From Nocardioides sp. Root122 (GTDB taxonomy: Bacteria; Actinomycetota; Actinomycetes; Propionibacteriales; Nocardioidaceae): a DNA stretch of 64,000 nucleotides. Where the stretch lies: positions 124,001 through 188,000 of the forward strand of contig NZ_LMDE01000015.1 in assembly GCF_001425025.1 (NCBI RefSeq). Reading direction: 5' to 3'. Numbering within the stretch: the stretch's first letter is position 1; the number at the start of each line of letters is the position of its first letter. The notes beneath the pieces are model-generated. The model was not told the origin of the DNA. It was given only the letters and a program-made list of their open reading frames with translations, and ran no database searches. Shown piece by piece: positions 1 through 8,151 of the stretch. Made by a program: the position numbers and the translations under genes.

Positions 1-98
1 GTGGTCTTGCCGACGCCGCCCGAGCCGCAGCACACGATGATCTCGGTGTGCGGGTCGTCGAGCAGGGCGTCGACGTCGAGCGGGGGAGCAGTCGTCAT
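1..98 (-). CDS. ArsA/Get3-family ATPase, N-terminal fragment (runs off the window)
   Basis: Only about the first 32 codons lie in the window; the rest continues beyond base 1. The visible protein begins MTTAPPLDVDALL and reaches the phosphate-binding loop GSGGVGKTT, which is the deviant Walker A motif of the ArsA/Get3 anion-transporter ATPase group. The ATG overlaps the stop codon of the upstream gene (95-1120) by four bases (ATGA), so the two are translationally coupled. In Actinobacteria such ATPases come as an adjacent pair (Rv3679/Rv3680 in M. tuberculosis); arsenite transport is not implied by membership. The assignment rests on the P-loop and the neighbour only. Confidence 0.8.
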   Translation of the reverse strand, partial: MTTAPPLDVDALLDDPHTEIIVCCGSGGVGKT

Positions 99-1120
99 GC
101 CATCCCCTGCCTTCGGAGGAGCTGGGCCAGCTCGAGGAGCGCGCCCCGGTCGATGCCGCCGGCCAGCCGGGGCAGCTCGTAGGTGGGCAGCCCCTCCTCG
201 GCGACCAGCTCCCGCTGCTCGTCCTCGAGCTGACGGCGTACGGCGTGGTCACGCGCCTCGTCGACGAGCGAGGTGACCAGGTCGGCGTCGACGTCGACCT
301 TGGCGCGGGCGAGGTCCGAGGCGACGGCGGTGGGGTCGACGCGGTTGCCGCGCACCTGGGCCAGCGCACCGGCGCTGAGGTCCCGCGGGCGGACCAGGTT
401 GACCACGATGCCGCCGACGGGCAGGCCGGCGGCGCGCAGCTCGGCGATCCCGTCGTGGGTCTCCTGCACCGGCATCTCCTCGAGGATCGTCACCACGTGC
501 ACTGCCGTGCGGTCCGAGCGCAGCAGCTCCATCACCTTGTCGGCCTGGGTCTTGATCGGGCCGACCTTGGCCAGCCCCGCGAGCTCGGAGTTCACGCCGA
601 GGAACTGGCAGATCCGGCCGGTGGGCGGCGCGTCGAGCACCACGGCGTCGTAGGTGATCTGGTCCTTGTGGCGTCCGCCGCGCGGGCGCTGGACGGCTTC
701 GTAGACCTTGCCGGTGAGCAGCACGTCGCGCACGCCGGGAGCGATCGTCGTGGCGAAGTCGACGACACCGAAGCGGTCGAGCGCCTTCCCGGCGCGACCG
801 AGCTTGTAGTACATCGAGAGGTACTCCAGCAGCGCCGACTCCGGGTCGATGTGGAGCGCGTGGACCTGACCGGCGCGGCCGTCGGTGTCGGGTGCGCCCT
901 TGGTGATGCGGCGCTCCTCGTAGGGGAGGGGGTCGGTGTCGAACATCCGCGCGATGCCCTGGCGGCCCTCGACCTCGCAGAGCAGGACGTTGCGCCCGGT
1001 GGTGGCCAGCGCCATCGCGAGCGCGGCGGCCACCGTCGACTTCCCGGTCCCGCCCTTGCCCGTGACCACGTGCAGCCGCACGCGGGGCCAGTCGACCGGC
1101 CGATCGGTTGGAGCGGTCAC
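95..1120 (-). CDS. ArsA/Get3-family ATPase
   Basis: Cytosolic P-loop ATPase of 341 residues. The deviant Walker A motif KGGTGKST is close to the N-terminus, followed by LLCEVEGRQ (switch-like) and by VVLDAPPTGR, the conserved aspartate/proline-rich motif of the ArsA/Get3 group. Start taken at GTG 1120 (MTAPTDRP); an in-frame GTG nine bases upstream (1129) is possible. It is the first gene of a coupled pair with the ATPase at 1-98. In mycobacteria the homologous pair forms a complex; members are related to eukaryotic Get3, which handles tail-anchored proteins, but the bacterial substrate is not known from this sequence. Confidence 0.9.
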   Translation of the reverse strand: MTAPTDRPVDWPRVRLHVVTGKGGTGKSTVAAALAMALATTGRNVLLCEVEGRQGIARMFDTDPLPYEERRITKGAPDTDGRAGQVHALHIDPESALLEYLSMYYKLGRAGKALDRFGVVDFATTIAPGVRDVLLTGKVYEAVQRPRGGRHKDQITYDAVVLDAPPTGRICQFLGVNSELAGLAKVGPIKTQADKVMELLRSDRTAVHVVTILEEMPVQETHDGIAELRAAGLPVGGIVVNLVRPRDLSAGALAQVRGNRVDPTAVASDLARAKVDVDADLVTSLVDEARDHAVRRQLEDEQRELVAEEGLPTYELPRLAGGIDRGALLELAQLLRRQGMA

Positions 1121-1222
1121 AGTGCCCACGATAGCGAGGGTCCGCCAGCCACACGTCGGCCTGTGAAGAGTGGCTCCGGCCCACACAGTGGTGCCGATCA
1201 CATGGCCGCTAGGGTGCCGGGC

Positions 1223-2044
1223 ATGGACAAAGTGGTCACCTCGGCGGCCGACGCGGTCGCCGACATCCCGGACGGCGCGACCATCGCCGTCGGCGGTTTC
1301 GGACTGTGCGGCATCCCCTCGGTCCTCATCGACGCGCTGCTCGAGGCCGGCACCACCGACCTCGAGGCGGTCTCCAACAACTGTGGCGTGGACGAGTGGG
1401 GCCTGGGCCGGCTGCTGTTCCAGAAGCGGCTGCGCCGGATGATCTCCTCCTACGTCGGGGAGAACAAGGAGTTCGCCCGCCAGTACCTGCACGGCGAGCT
1501 CGAGGTCGAGCTCACCCCCCAGGGCACGCTCGCCGAGCGGATGCGGGCCGGCGGATCGGGCATCCCGGCCTTCTACACTGCCACCGGTGTCGGCACCCAG
1601 GTCGCCGAGGGCGGCCTGCCGTGGAAGTACGACGCCGACGGCAACGTCGTCGTGTCGTCGCCGCCGAAGGAGACCAAGGTCTTCTCCACGGCCGAGGGGG
1701 ACAAGGAGTACGTCCTCGAGGAGGCGATCGTCGCCGACTTCGGGCTGGTGCGGGCCTGGAAGGGCGACCGCCACGGCAACCTCGTCTTCCGCCAGTCGGC
1801 GCGCAACTTCAACCCGCTCGCCGCGATGTGCGGTCGCATCACCATCGCCGAGGTCGAGCACCTCGTCGAGCCGGGCGAGATCGACCCGGCCGAGGTCCAC
1901 ACCCCGGGCGTCTACGTCCAGCGGGTCGTGGAGCTCACGGCCGAGCAGGCGGCGGACAAGCGGATCGAGAAGGTCACGACGCGCCCCCGCCCAGCGGGGG
2001 ACGCGCTGGTCGACGACGCAGCGACGCACGGACTGGGAGGCTGA
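1223..2044 (+). CDS. scoA: 3-oxoacid CoA-transferase, subunit A
   Basis: Alpha subunit of a family I CoA-transferase (273 residues, normal for bacterial ScoA/AtoD). It transfers CoA from succinyl-CoA (or acetyl-CoA) to acetoacetate or another 3-oxo acid together with the subunit encoded next door. The family glycine motif GGFGLCGIP lies at residues 24-32, and the C-terminal KRIEKVTTRP sequence is typical of the SCOT branch. An in-frame ATG at 1202 would add seven residues; 1223 matches the family N-terminus. One base separates its stop from the start of subunit B. Divergent from the ArsA pair, with about 100 bases between. Confidence 0.93.
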   Translation: MDKVVTSAADAVADIPDGATIAVGGFGLCGIPSVLIDALLEAGTTDLEAVSNNCGVDEWGLGRLLFQKRLRRMISSYVGENKEFARQYLHGELEVELTPQGTLAERMRAGGSGIPAFYTATGVGTQVAEGGLPWKYDADGNVVVSSPPKETKVFSTAEGDKEYVLEEAIVADFGLVRAWKGDRHGNLVFRQSARNFNPLAAMCGRITIAEVEHLVEPGEIDPAEVHTPGVYVQRVVELTAEQAADKRIEKVTTRPRPAGDALVDDAATHGLGG

Positions 2045-2045
2045 G

Positions 2046-2714
2046 ATGAGCTGGAGTCGTGAGGAGATGGCGGCCCGGGCTGCGAGCGAGCTGAAGGACG
2101 GGTCCTACGTCAACCTCGGCATCGGGCTGCCGACGCTGGTGCCCAACTACGTCGCCGACGACGTGGAGCTGGTGCTGCAGAGCGAGAACGGCATCCTCGG
2201 CGTGGGGGCGTACCCCTATGAGGGCGAGGAGGACCCCGACCTGATCAACGCTGGAAAGGAGACGGTGACGCTGCGCAAGGGCGCCTCGTTCTTCGACTCC
2301 GCACAGTCGTTCGGGATGATCCGCGGCGGCAAGATCGACGCCGCGATCCTCGGCGCCATGCAGGTGTCGGCCAACGGCGACATCGCCAACTGGATGATCC
2401 CCGGCAAGATGGTCAAGGGCATGGGCGGCGCGATGGACCTGGTCCACGGCGCCAAGCGGGTGATCGTGCTGATGGAGCACACCGCCAAGGACGGCTCGCT
2501 GAAGATCCTCGACGAGTGCGACCTCCCCTACACCGGCAAGCGCGTGGTGCAGCGGATCATCACCGACCTCGCCGTCATCGACGTGATCGACCCGACGACC
2601 GGGGAGGTCGCACCCTCCGGCACCCTCGGCGAGCGCGCGCTCCGGCTCGTCGAGCTGGCGCCGGGCGTCACTGAGGACGAGGTGCGGGAGAAGACGCAGC
2701 CCCAGCTGGTCTGA
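2046..2714 (+). CDS. scoB: 3-oxoacid CoA-transferase, subunit B
   Basis: Beta subunit (222 residues) carrying the catalytic glutamate of family I CoA-transferases: the QSENGILG motif is present with Glu47, which forms the glutamyl-CoA thioester. Further family motifs are NLGIGLPT (residues 23-30) and the GAMQVS and GGAMDLV segments. It starts one base after the stop of subunit A, so both are made from one mRNA. Likely role is ketone-body or branched-chain/aromatic breakdown. Its stop codon abuts the stop codon of the convergent gene 2715-3599 with no gap and no visible terminator. Confidence 0.94.
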   Translation: MSWSREEMAARAASELKDGSYVNLGIGLPTLVPNYVADDVELVLQSENGILGVGAYPYEGEEDPDLINAGKETVTLRKGASFFDSAQSFGMIRGGKIDAAILGAMQVSANGDIANWMIPGKMVKGMGGAMDLVHGAKRVIVLMEHTAKDGSLKILDECDLPYTGKRVVQRIITDLAVIDVIDPTTGEVAPSGTLGERALRLVELAPGVTEDEVREKTQPQLV

Positions 2715-3599
2715 TCAGTCGCGGTCCCGGGCCGCGAACCACTCCTCGAGCTCGGCGAGGGCCTCGGGGTCGAGGGCGCGCTCCGGGTCCGCCAGGATCT
2801 CGCGCTGCAGGTGCTCGCGCGCGGCGTCGTACAGCGGCGGGGTGAGGGCGTAGGGCAGGTGCTCGACGTACCACCGTCGGAAGACCCGTGCGCCGAGCGC
2901 CTGCACCAGGGTGGCGACCAGGCCGGGCCGGCCCCGCCGGACCCAGAAGCCGACGGCGCCACCGACGACGGCGGCCACCCCGAGGGCGAGCAGCATGACG
3001 AAGATCGTCGAGACGATCTCGTCGCCGGCGAAGTTGTCGGTCAGGGTGAAGACGTTGCCGTAGTAGACCGGGATCAGCACGTCGACCTGCTGCTTGAACG
3101 GCTCGACCTGGTCGGCCACCTCCGCCAGCTGCCGCAGCGAGTCGAGGTCGGGCCGGGAGCTGTAGGCGTTGCCGATGTGCCCGATCGCCTCGCGCACGTT
3201 GTCGATCGTGCCGCTGATCCCGTCGAGCTGGAGCACGTCGCGTGCGGCGCCCACCTCGTCGTACGTCGTCTCGATGGCGCCGAGCGTGCGCAGGCTCTCG
3301 TCCGCGGTCCGCTGGAGCTCGTCCTGGGGAAGGGTGTGCTCGTTGAGGTAGGTGACAGCGGCCTGGATCTCTTCGCGGTGGCTGATGACGTAGGACGCCT
3401 CGTGGTACTTGTCCACGAGGTTGGGCACCGCCCGGACCGCGTCGTGCACCTTGCCGCCGGTCGTCTCCGAGTCGCTCAGTGCGACGCTCAGCGCCGCCGC
3501 GGCGCCGTACGCCCGGATGAACAGCTCGAGCGCCGAACCGAGCACCAGTCGCCCGGGCTCGATCCTGCGGCGGATCGTCTGGAGGTCCGGGCGCTGCAT
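2715..3599 (-). CDS. hypothetical membrane protein, helical extracytoplasmic domain
   Basis: 294 residues, no family recognised. A hydrophobic stretch around residues 18-42 and a strong transmembrane segment at about 194-220 (ending FWVRRGRPG) are visible. Between them is a mostly helical region rich in Glu, Asp and Gln that should be on the outer side if both segments span the membrane. The C-terminal 70 residues are acidic and probably cytoplasmic. Start at ATG 3599. It is a single gene, convergent with scoB and facing a 216-base spacer. No function can be inferred. Confidence 0.7.
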   Translation of the reverse strand: MQRPDLQTIRRRIEPGRLVLGSALELFIRAYGAAAALSVALSDSETTGGKVHDAVRAVPNLVDKYHEASYVISHREEIQAAVTYLNEHTLPQDELQRTADESLRTLGAIETTYDEVGAARDVLQLDGISGTIDNVREAIGHIGNAYSSRPDLDSLRQLAEVADQVEPFKQQVDVLIPVYYGNVFTLTDNFAGDEIVSTIFVMLLALGVAAVVGGAVGFWVRRGRPGLVATLVQALGARVFRRWYVEHLPYALTPPLYDAAREHLQREILADPERALDPEALAELEEWFAARDRD

Positions 3600-3815
3600 G
3601 CAGGTCCTTGTCGTCGGCTTGTCGTCGGCGGAGGACCAGTCTCCGACAGACGACGGCGTCTGGCGTGATGTGCCAGGCGGAAGCTCACCCGGAGGGGTGG
3701 CGGGGGATGGGTGATCGGCGAGGGTTGGAGGACGGGCGGACTGCAGTGGAACGCGCGATGCTGACCACTCGACTGATGAGTCCCGCCGAGCCCGAGTCAG
3801 CAGGGCCCTAGTGGC
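3600..3815. other. intergenic spacer with short tandem repeat
   Basis: Spacer between two minus-strand genes. It holds two tandem copies of TTGTCGTCGGC (3608-3618 and 3619-3629) and a small inverted repeat CAGACG-N4-CGTCTG a little further on. It should contain the promoter of the 2715-3599 gene. No credible open reading frame or RNA gene was seen. Confidence 0.5.
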
Positions 3816-4751
3816 TCACCTGCAGGAGATCGACTCGACCGAGGTTCCGTCGCTTCGGCCGAGGAGCGGTGCGCCGGCATAGAGCGGCCGGCCGACTTGA
3901 CCGATCTGCTGCTCGGAGAACTCCCAGAACGTGTCAGGGACCCACACGATTCGCGCCGGGTCGTCCCACGGGAGGGGGCCGTTTCCACTGCCGTAGTTCG
4001 GATCGGATTGCCGCAGGGCTCGTATCTGCTGGTGGTCGACGACGCCGCCGCTGGAAGAAGTCGAGTACAGGCCCCCGGCGGGAGTGTTCACGAACAAGTA
4101 CGCCCCGGTGAATGCCGGCCACTTCGAAGTGGGTGGAGCGAACTCATACCGGGGAACGACCGCAACGTCGGACAGGATGCTCTCCATCGGCACGGTTACC
4201 GCACTGCAGGCGGGGATGCCGTTCACCTCCACGAGGAGCATGTCGAGGCTGCGAGAGCCCGATATGTCGCCGACGAGCCACGTGCCTGTCGACATCAACG
4301 CGACCTTGGACCTGTTGTCGATCCGCAACTCGTCCTCGTCGACGTTCACCTGTATCCCGCTGACCACGCCCCAGTCCGACTGCCGCTGGTTGGCAGTCAG
4401 CTGTCGCTGGGCGATCTTGGCTTCCTTTGCCGCCGATCTGGCCTGGTCTTCAGCGGCGGCGGCCTCGGACTTGGAGATGCTCGCCTGATACGCGGCGATG
4501 ATGCATGCAATGAAAGACGCAAGGCATACGACTGCTGCTATCCAGTTGGCCCGCTCAGCCGCGCCTTTCTCGCTACGACCCGACTCACTCGAGTCGTGAG
4601 ACGGCGGCGGAGCCGAGGCCAGGCTAGATCGAATCGACGTGATGTCGCTCTCGACAGCGTCCAGCCTCTCGCGCAGCCGCGCTTGTGCCTGGAGCCGCTC
4701 AACTTCCTTGGCGCGTCCGATCGGCCACCACTTCCCCCACGGATCGGTCAT
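3816..4751 (-). CDS. hypothetical membrane-anchored coiled-coil protein, low GC
   Basis: 311 residues from ATG 4751 (MTDPWGKWW); longer in-frame starts exist up to GTG 4832 but lack a ribosome binding site. The order is a charged N-terminal helix likely to coil (residues 12-45), a Ser/Pro-rich link, one transmembrane segment (ANWIAAVVCLASFIACIIAAY), a second Ala/Lys/Glu/Gln-rich coil, then a beta-rich C-terminal domain with two cysteines. No known family was recognised. Base composition is distinctly lower than around it (two 60-base lines counted: 60% and 55% G+C, against 78% in a line of the OYE gene), suggesting recent acquisition. Confidence 0.65.
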   Translation of the reverse strand: MTDPWGKWWPIGRAKEVERLQAQARLRERLDAVESDITSIRSSLASAPPPSHDSSESGRSEKGAAERANWIAAVVCLASFIACIIAAYQASISKSEAAAAEDQARSAAKEAKIAQRQLTANQRQSDWGVVSGIQVNVDEDELRIDNRSKVALMSTGTWLVGDISGSRSLDMLLVEVNGIPACSAVTVPMESILSDVAVVPRYEFAPPTSKWPAFTGAYLFVNTPAGGLYSTSSSGGVVDHQQIRALRQSDPNYGSGNGPLPWDDPARIVWVPDTFWEFSEQQIGQVGRPLYAGAPLLGRSDGTSVESISCR

Positions 4752-4773
4752 GAACGGACGGTACATGCGAGGT

Positions 4774-4787
4774 AGTGCGGCCGCACT
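4774..4787. promoter_or_regulatory. 14-base perfect palindrome upstream of 3816-4751
   Basis: AGTGCGGCCGCACT is a perfect palindrome 23 bases in front of the start codon of the coiled-coil membrane protein. It could be an operator, but it may be a chance product of GC-rich sequence. Confidence 0.3.
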
Positions 4788-4910
4788 GGGTGGTGAATGG
4801 CGACCCGTGTCAGGGACCTCGAGCCCCGGCACTGTCGCGAATCCGTCAATGCCCAGCGGCGGTCAGACGCGGCGAGCTGGTGTCTCGTCGCCGGCTACGC
4901 CCCACCGACC

Positions 4911-6383
4911 TCAGGCCACATAGAGGTCGACGCCGGGTGGGGCGTCGAGGATCATCCGCGCGTGCTCGGGGTGGATGCGGTGGGTGCCGGTGTGGTCGAC
5001 GAGGAAGCCCTGACCGTGGGGAGTGAGCCAGACGTAGCGGCCTTCGCCGCACTGGCGTGACTGGTAGCCCGCGTGCGTCTTCCAGCGGTGGTGTCGTCGG
5101 CCGAGGGGGCCGGAGTTGTGTGCGCCGGTCTGGTCCGGCGGGGGATCTCGACCATCGTCCCCGTGGTCGTATGGCGTCGGGTGGTCGAGGTCGACGTTGC
5201 GCCTGGTGGAGGAGGCGTAGGGCCAGTAGTCGCCGCCGGTGACGAGGTGGACCTGGTCGCGCAGGGTCTCGGGGTGCTCGTAGGCGGTGTAGCGGACCCT
5301 GGAGGAGAGGTCCTTGACGGGTTGGACCTTCACGTCGAAGCGGCGCAGGAGCTCGGCGAGCTGGGTCATGGTGACCGGGCCGAAGCCCTCGATGCGGGCG
5401 ACGCCGGCAGCGCCGTTGAGGACGGCTTCGTGGAGGTGGACGTGGAGCACTGCCTTGGGTGCCAGGCGGTTGAGGTCGAGGTCGCGGAGCGCGTCGAGGA
5501 GGTCGGCGGGGAAGGCGTAGGCACGCGGACGGGATGGGGCATGCGGCTCGTCCGGGCCGTCGACGTCGGGCCCGAGGTCAGCCTCGAGGTCTGGCTCGGG
5601 CTCGGGCTCGGGCTCGGCGTGCTCGAGGAGCAGCGTGAGCAGCTCGGTGGGGCGGGCGAGCCAGCCGAAGGCGATGGCACGGAGCTCGTCGGGGTGCGCC
5701 TCGGGATGGCGCCGCGCGATGATCTCGCCCACGCGGTGGACGATGGCGTCGACGGCGGCCGCGTCGCCGGCCTCGAGGCGGGCGATGAGGGTGCGCAGGC
5801 CGTGCTCGTCGGTGCGACCGAGGCCGACGTAGCGGCGTCGGCGCTCGGCCTCGCAGCGCTCCTCGTGCAGCTCGGTGTCGGCCTCGATGACCTTGGCCGA
5901 GGCGACCTCGAGGACCCGGCCGATGCCTTCGGTGGCGATCATGCGCGAGACCGCGGCGTCGACCACGTGGACGTTGGCGGCCGGCAGGTGGCGGGAAAGC
6001 CTGGCCACGCGCCGAGCCACCCACGGCTCGCACTCACCGCGCCTGGTCACCGCCCAGGTCAGGGGCAGCCGGTGCTCGAGGTCGAGGACGTCGGCGAGCA
6101 AGTTGCTGGTCGCGGTCACGCCAGCACCACGGGCGAGGGCGATCTCGCCGAGGCAGAAGTCCTGCACGCCCGGCGTGCCCTCCCCGCCGACCTGGCGGAG
6201 CACGTTGCCCACGCGACGGGCGACCCGACCATCCGGGCCCTGGGTCGGGTCGGTCGAGTGGACCGCCGCCCAGGCGGACAGGAGCTCGAGCTTGCGCACC
6301 TCCGCCAACCGTGCGGCACGCTCGGCCTCGGTCGCCGCGGCCAGGATGGCCTCCGCGTCGAGGTCGTGGAGCGTGACTGTCAT
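4911..6383 (-). CDS. DUF222/HNH endonuclease-signature protein (13E12-like)
   Basis: 490 residues. An N-terminal helical DUF222 region (about 1-280, with the pattern of Ala/Glu/Arg-rich helices typical of the 13E12 repeat family), an acidic low-complexity link (EPEPEPEPDLEADLG), a second alpha/beta region, and a C-terminal HNH-like nuclease motif: DLDHPTPY, then GAHNSGPLGRRHHRWKTH (histidines and asparagine in the expected spacing). The usual zinc CxxC pair of many family members is not evident. These proteins are multi-copy in Actinobacteria and often mobile-like; function is unproven and in M. tuberculosis some are SOS-induced. Start ATG 6383. Confidence 0.85.
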   Translation of the reverse strand: MTVTLHDLDAEAILAAATEAERAARLAEVRKLELLSAWAAVHSTDPTQGPDGRVARRVGNVLRQVGGEGTPGVQDFCLGEIALARGAGVTATSNLLADVLDLEHRLPLTWAVTRRGECEPWVARRVARLSRHLPAANVHVVDAAVSRMIATEGIGRVLEVASAKVIEADTELHEERCEAERRRRYVGLGRTDEHGLRTLIARLEAGDAAAVDAIVHRVGEIIARRHPEAHPDELRAIAFGWLARPTELLTLLLEHAEPEPEPEPDLEADLGPDVDGPDEPHAPSRPRAYAFPADLLDALRDLDLNRLAPKAVLHVHLHEAVLNGAAGVARIEGFGPVTMTQLAELLRRFDVKVQPVKDLSSRVRYTAYEHPETLRDQVHLVTGGDYWPYASSTRRNVDLDHPTPYDHGDDGRDPPPDQTGAHNSGPLGRRHHRWKTHAGYQSRQCGEGRYVWLTPHGQGFLVDHTGTHRIHPEHARMILDAPPGVDLYVA

Positions 6384-6442
6384 GGGTTCATTCTATGACG
6401 GGCCACCGACACTCTGACCTGCGAGAACGACACTGTGGACAA

Positions 6443-6464
6443 CTGTTTTCGAACAGGCGAGTGA
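6443..6464. promoter_or_regulatory. inverted repeat / degenerate SOS-like element upstream of DUF222 gene
   Basis: CTGTT-TTCG-AACAG (6443-6456) is a perfect inverted repeat about 60 bases in front of the DUF222 gene. Overlapping it, TCGAAC at 6449-6454 followed by N4 and GAGTGA matches only the left half of the actinobacterial SOS box (TCGAAC-N4-GTTCGA). Damage control of this gene is therefore possible but weakly supported. Confidence 0.3.
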
Positions 6465-6547
6465 TGCTCGGACGTGAGGCTCGATACGCCGCTCTCTGCA
6501 CTCGCGAGCTGCTCGACCACCTGTGGGGACGCCGCCTGTCCGAGGGC

Positions 6548-6925
6548 TCAGGCGTCGGCCGACCGGTCGGGCAGCTGCTGGAGCGTCCAGCGGTTGCCGT
6601 CGGGGTCGCGGAGCTGGAGGAAACGGCCCCACGGCTGGTCGTCGATCCCGCTCGCCTCGATGCCGCGCGCCACCAGGTCGGCGTGGGCCGCATCGGCGTC
6701 GGCGACGACCGCCTGCAGGTTGTCGAGCGACCCTGGCGCCATCTCGGTCAGCCCACGTCCGATCGCGATCGAGCACGCGGAGCCCGGAGGGGTCAGCTGC
6801 ACGAAGCGGACCTCCTCGCTGACCGTCTGGTCGTGATCGGCGTGGAAGCCGACCTTCTCGTAGAACGCCTTTGCCCGGTCGACGTCCGTCACGGGCACCA
6901 TCACCAGCTCGAGCTTCATGTCCAT
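6548..6925 (-). CDS. VOC (glyoxalase/bleomycin resistance fold) protein
   Basis: 125-residue single-domain protein of the vicinal oxygen chelate superfamily. The pattern LELVMVPVTDVDRAKAFYEKVGF at the N-terminus and FLQLRDPDGNRWTLQQLP at the C-terminus are the two beta-alpha-beta-beta-beta half modules. Such proteins dimerise and bind a metal or small substrate; the reaction is not predictable here. An in-frame ATG six bases later (6919) is an alternative start. Monocistronic, divergent from the Old Yellow Enzyme gene. Confidence 0.88.
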   Translation of the reverse strand: MDMKLELVMVPVTDVDRAKAFYEKVGFHADHDQTVSEEVRFVQLTPPGSACSIAIGRGLTEMAPGSLDNLQAVVADADAAHADLVARGIEASGIDDQPWGRFLQLRDPDGNRWTLQQLPDRSADA

Positions 6926-7062
6926 GGTCGGACGGTAGGTCGGTATCAGGTCAGCGAGTGTCCGCTTGCGGGCTGTGAGTCATCTCTCGATGGGGAACAT
7001 CGACGGCGCCGGGGCGGCTGAGGAGGTCGTACAGTCCTCAACCACTGGAGGCACTTCTCCTC

Positions 7063-8151
7063 ATGTCCCACGCATTCGAGCCCCTCTCCGTCGGCCCCTG
7101 GACGCTCCCGCAGCGCTTCGTGATGGCACCGCTGACCCGGAACCGTGCCGGCGCGGGCAACGCCCCCACGAGCCTCAACGCGGAGTACTACGCGCAGCGG
7201 GCCGGCGCCGGGCTGCTGATCACGGAGGGCACCGCGCCGAGCCAGGTCGGGCAGGGCTACCTGAACGTCCCGGGCCTCTACACCGACGAGCAGGTCGCCG
7301 GCTGGCGTGCCGTCGCCGACGCGGTCCACGCCCGTGACGGTGTCATCGTCGCGCAGCTCATGCACGCCGGGCGGATCGCCCACGCCGACAACAAGGAGGG
7401 CGTCGAGACCGTCGCGCCGAGCGCCGTGCGGGCGCCCGGCGAGATGGTGACCGCCGACGGCACCAAGCCCCACGACGTGCCTCGCGCGGTGGAGACCGAC
7501 GAGGTCGCCGGCCTGGTCGCCGACTTCGTCACCGCCGCGCGCAACGCCGTCGCCGCCGGTCTCGACGGGGTCGAGGTGCACGCCGCCAACGGCTACCTGC
7601 TGCACCAGTTCCTCGACCCGACCGTCAACCTGCGCGACGACGTCTACGGCGGCTCCCCGGAGAACCGGGCGCGCTTCGTCGTCGAGGTGGTCACCGCGGT
7701 TGCCGACGCGATCGGCGCCGAGCGGGTGGGACTCCGGCTCAGCCCCGGTCACCAGTTCAACGGCATCGGCGAGGAGATCGGTCCGGACCTCGAGGCGACG
7801 TACCGCGCCGTCGTCGACGCGGTGGCCCCGCTCGGCCTTGCGTACCTCAGCCTGCTCGCCAGCCCGCTCGAGCCGCTCGAGTCGTTGGTGCGTGACCTGC
7901 GCGAGCGCTTCGACGGCGTGGTCCTGCTCAACGACGGCTTCGGCGACGTCACCACGCTGGAGTCGGTCGAGGAGCTGCTGGCGACCGGCATCGCGGACGC
8001 GGTCGTGGTGGGACGCCCGTTCCTCGCGAACCCCGACCTGCCGGTGCGGTGGCGTGCGGGCGCCGAGCTCAACGAGCCCAACCCCGACACCTTCTACGGC
8101 GGAGGGGCCGAGGGCTACACCGACTACCCGACGCTCGACGAGGCCTCCTGA
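7063..8151 (+). CDS. Old Yellow Enzyme family alkene reductase (FMN)
   Basis: 362 residues, full length for the NemA/OYE family of FMN-dependent NAD(P)H reductases that reduce activated C=C bonds and nitro compounds. MAPLTRNRA at the N-terminus, HAGRIAH, the substrate-anion-binding His and Asn in HAANGYLLHQFL, DVYGGSPENRARF and the C-terminal FMN phosphate region VVVGRPFLANPDL are all present. ATG 7063 is placed by the family N-terminus. The last 28 bases overlap the 3' end of the convergent MFS gene. Confidence 0.94.
   Translation: MSHAFEPLSVGPWTLPQRFVMAPLTRNRAGAGNAPTSLNAEYYAQRAGAGLLITEGTAPSQVGQGYLNVPGLYTDEQVAGWRAVADAVHARDGVIVAQLMHAGRIAHADNKEGVETVAPSAVRAPGEMVTADGTKPHDVPRAVETDEVAGLVADFVTAARNAVAAGLDGVEVHAANGYLLHQFLDPTVNLRDDVYGGSPENRARFVVEVVTAVADAIGAERVGLRLSPGHQFNGIGEEIGPDLEATYRAVVDAVAPLGLAYLSLLASPLEPLESLVRDLRERFDGVVLLNDGFGDVTTLESVEELLATGIADAVVVGRPFLANPDLPVRWRAGAELNEPNPDTFYGGGAEGYTDYPTLDEAS

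Noticed and set aside
3600..3815. tRNA or attachment site in the spacer
   Set aside because: No cloverleaf and no repeated tRNA 3' end; only short tandem and inverted repeats.
7036..7051. CCTCAACCACTGGAGG in front of the OYE gene as another SoxR box
   Set aside because: Only four-base arms and wrong length compared with the 18-base box; no 19-base promoter spacer.
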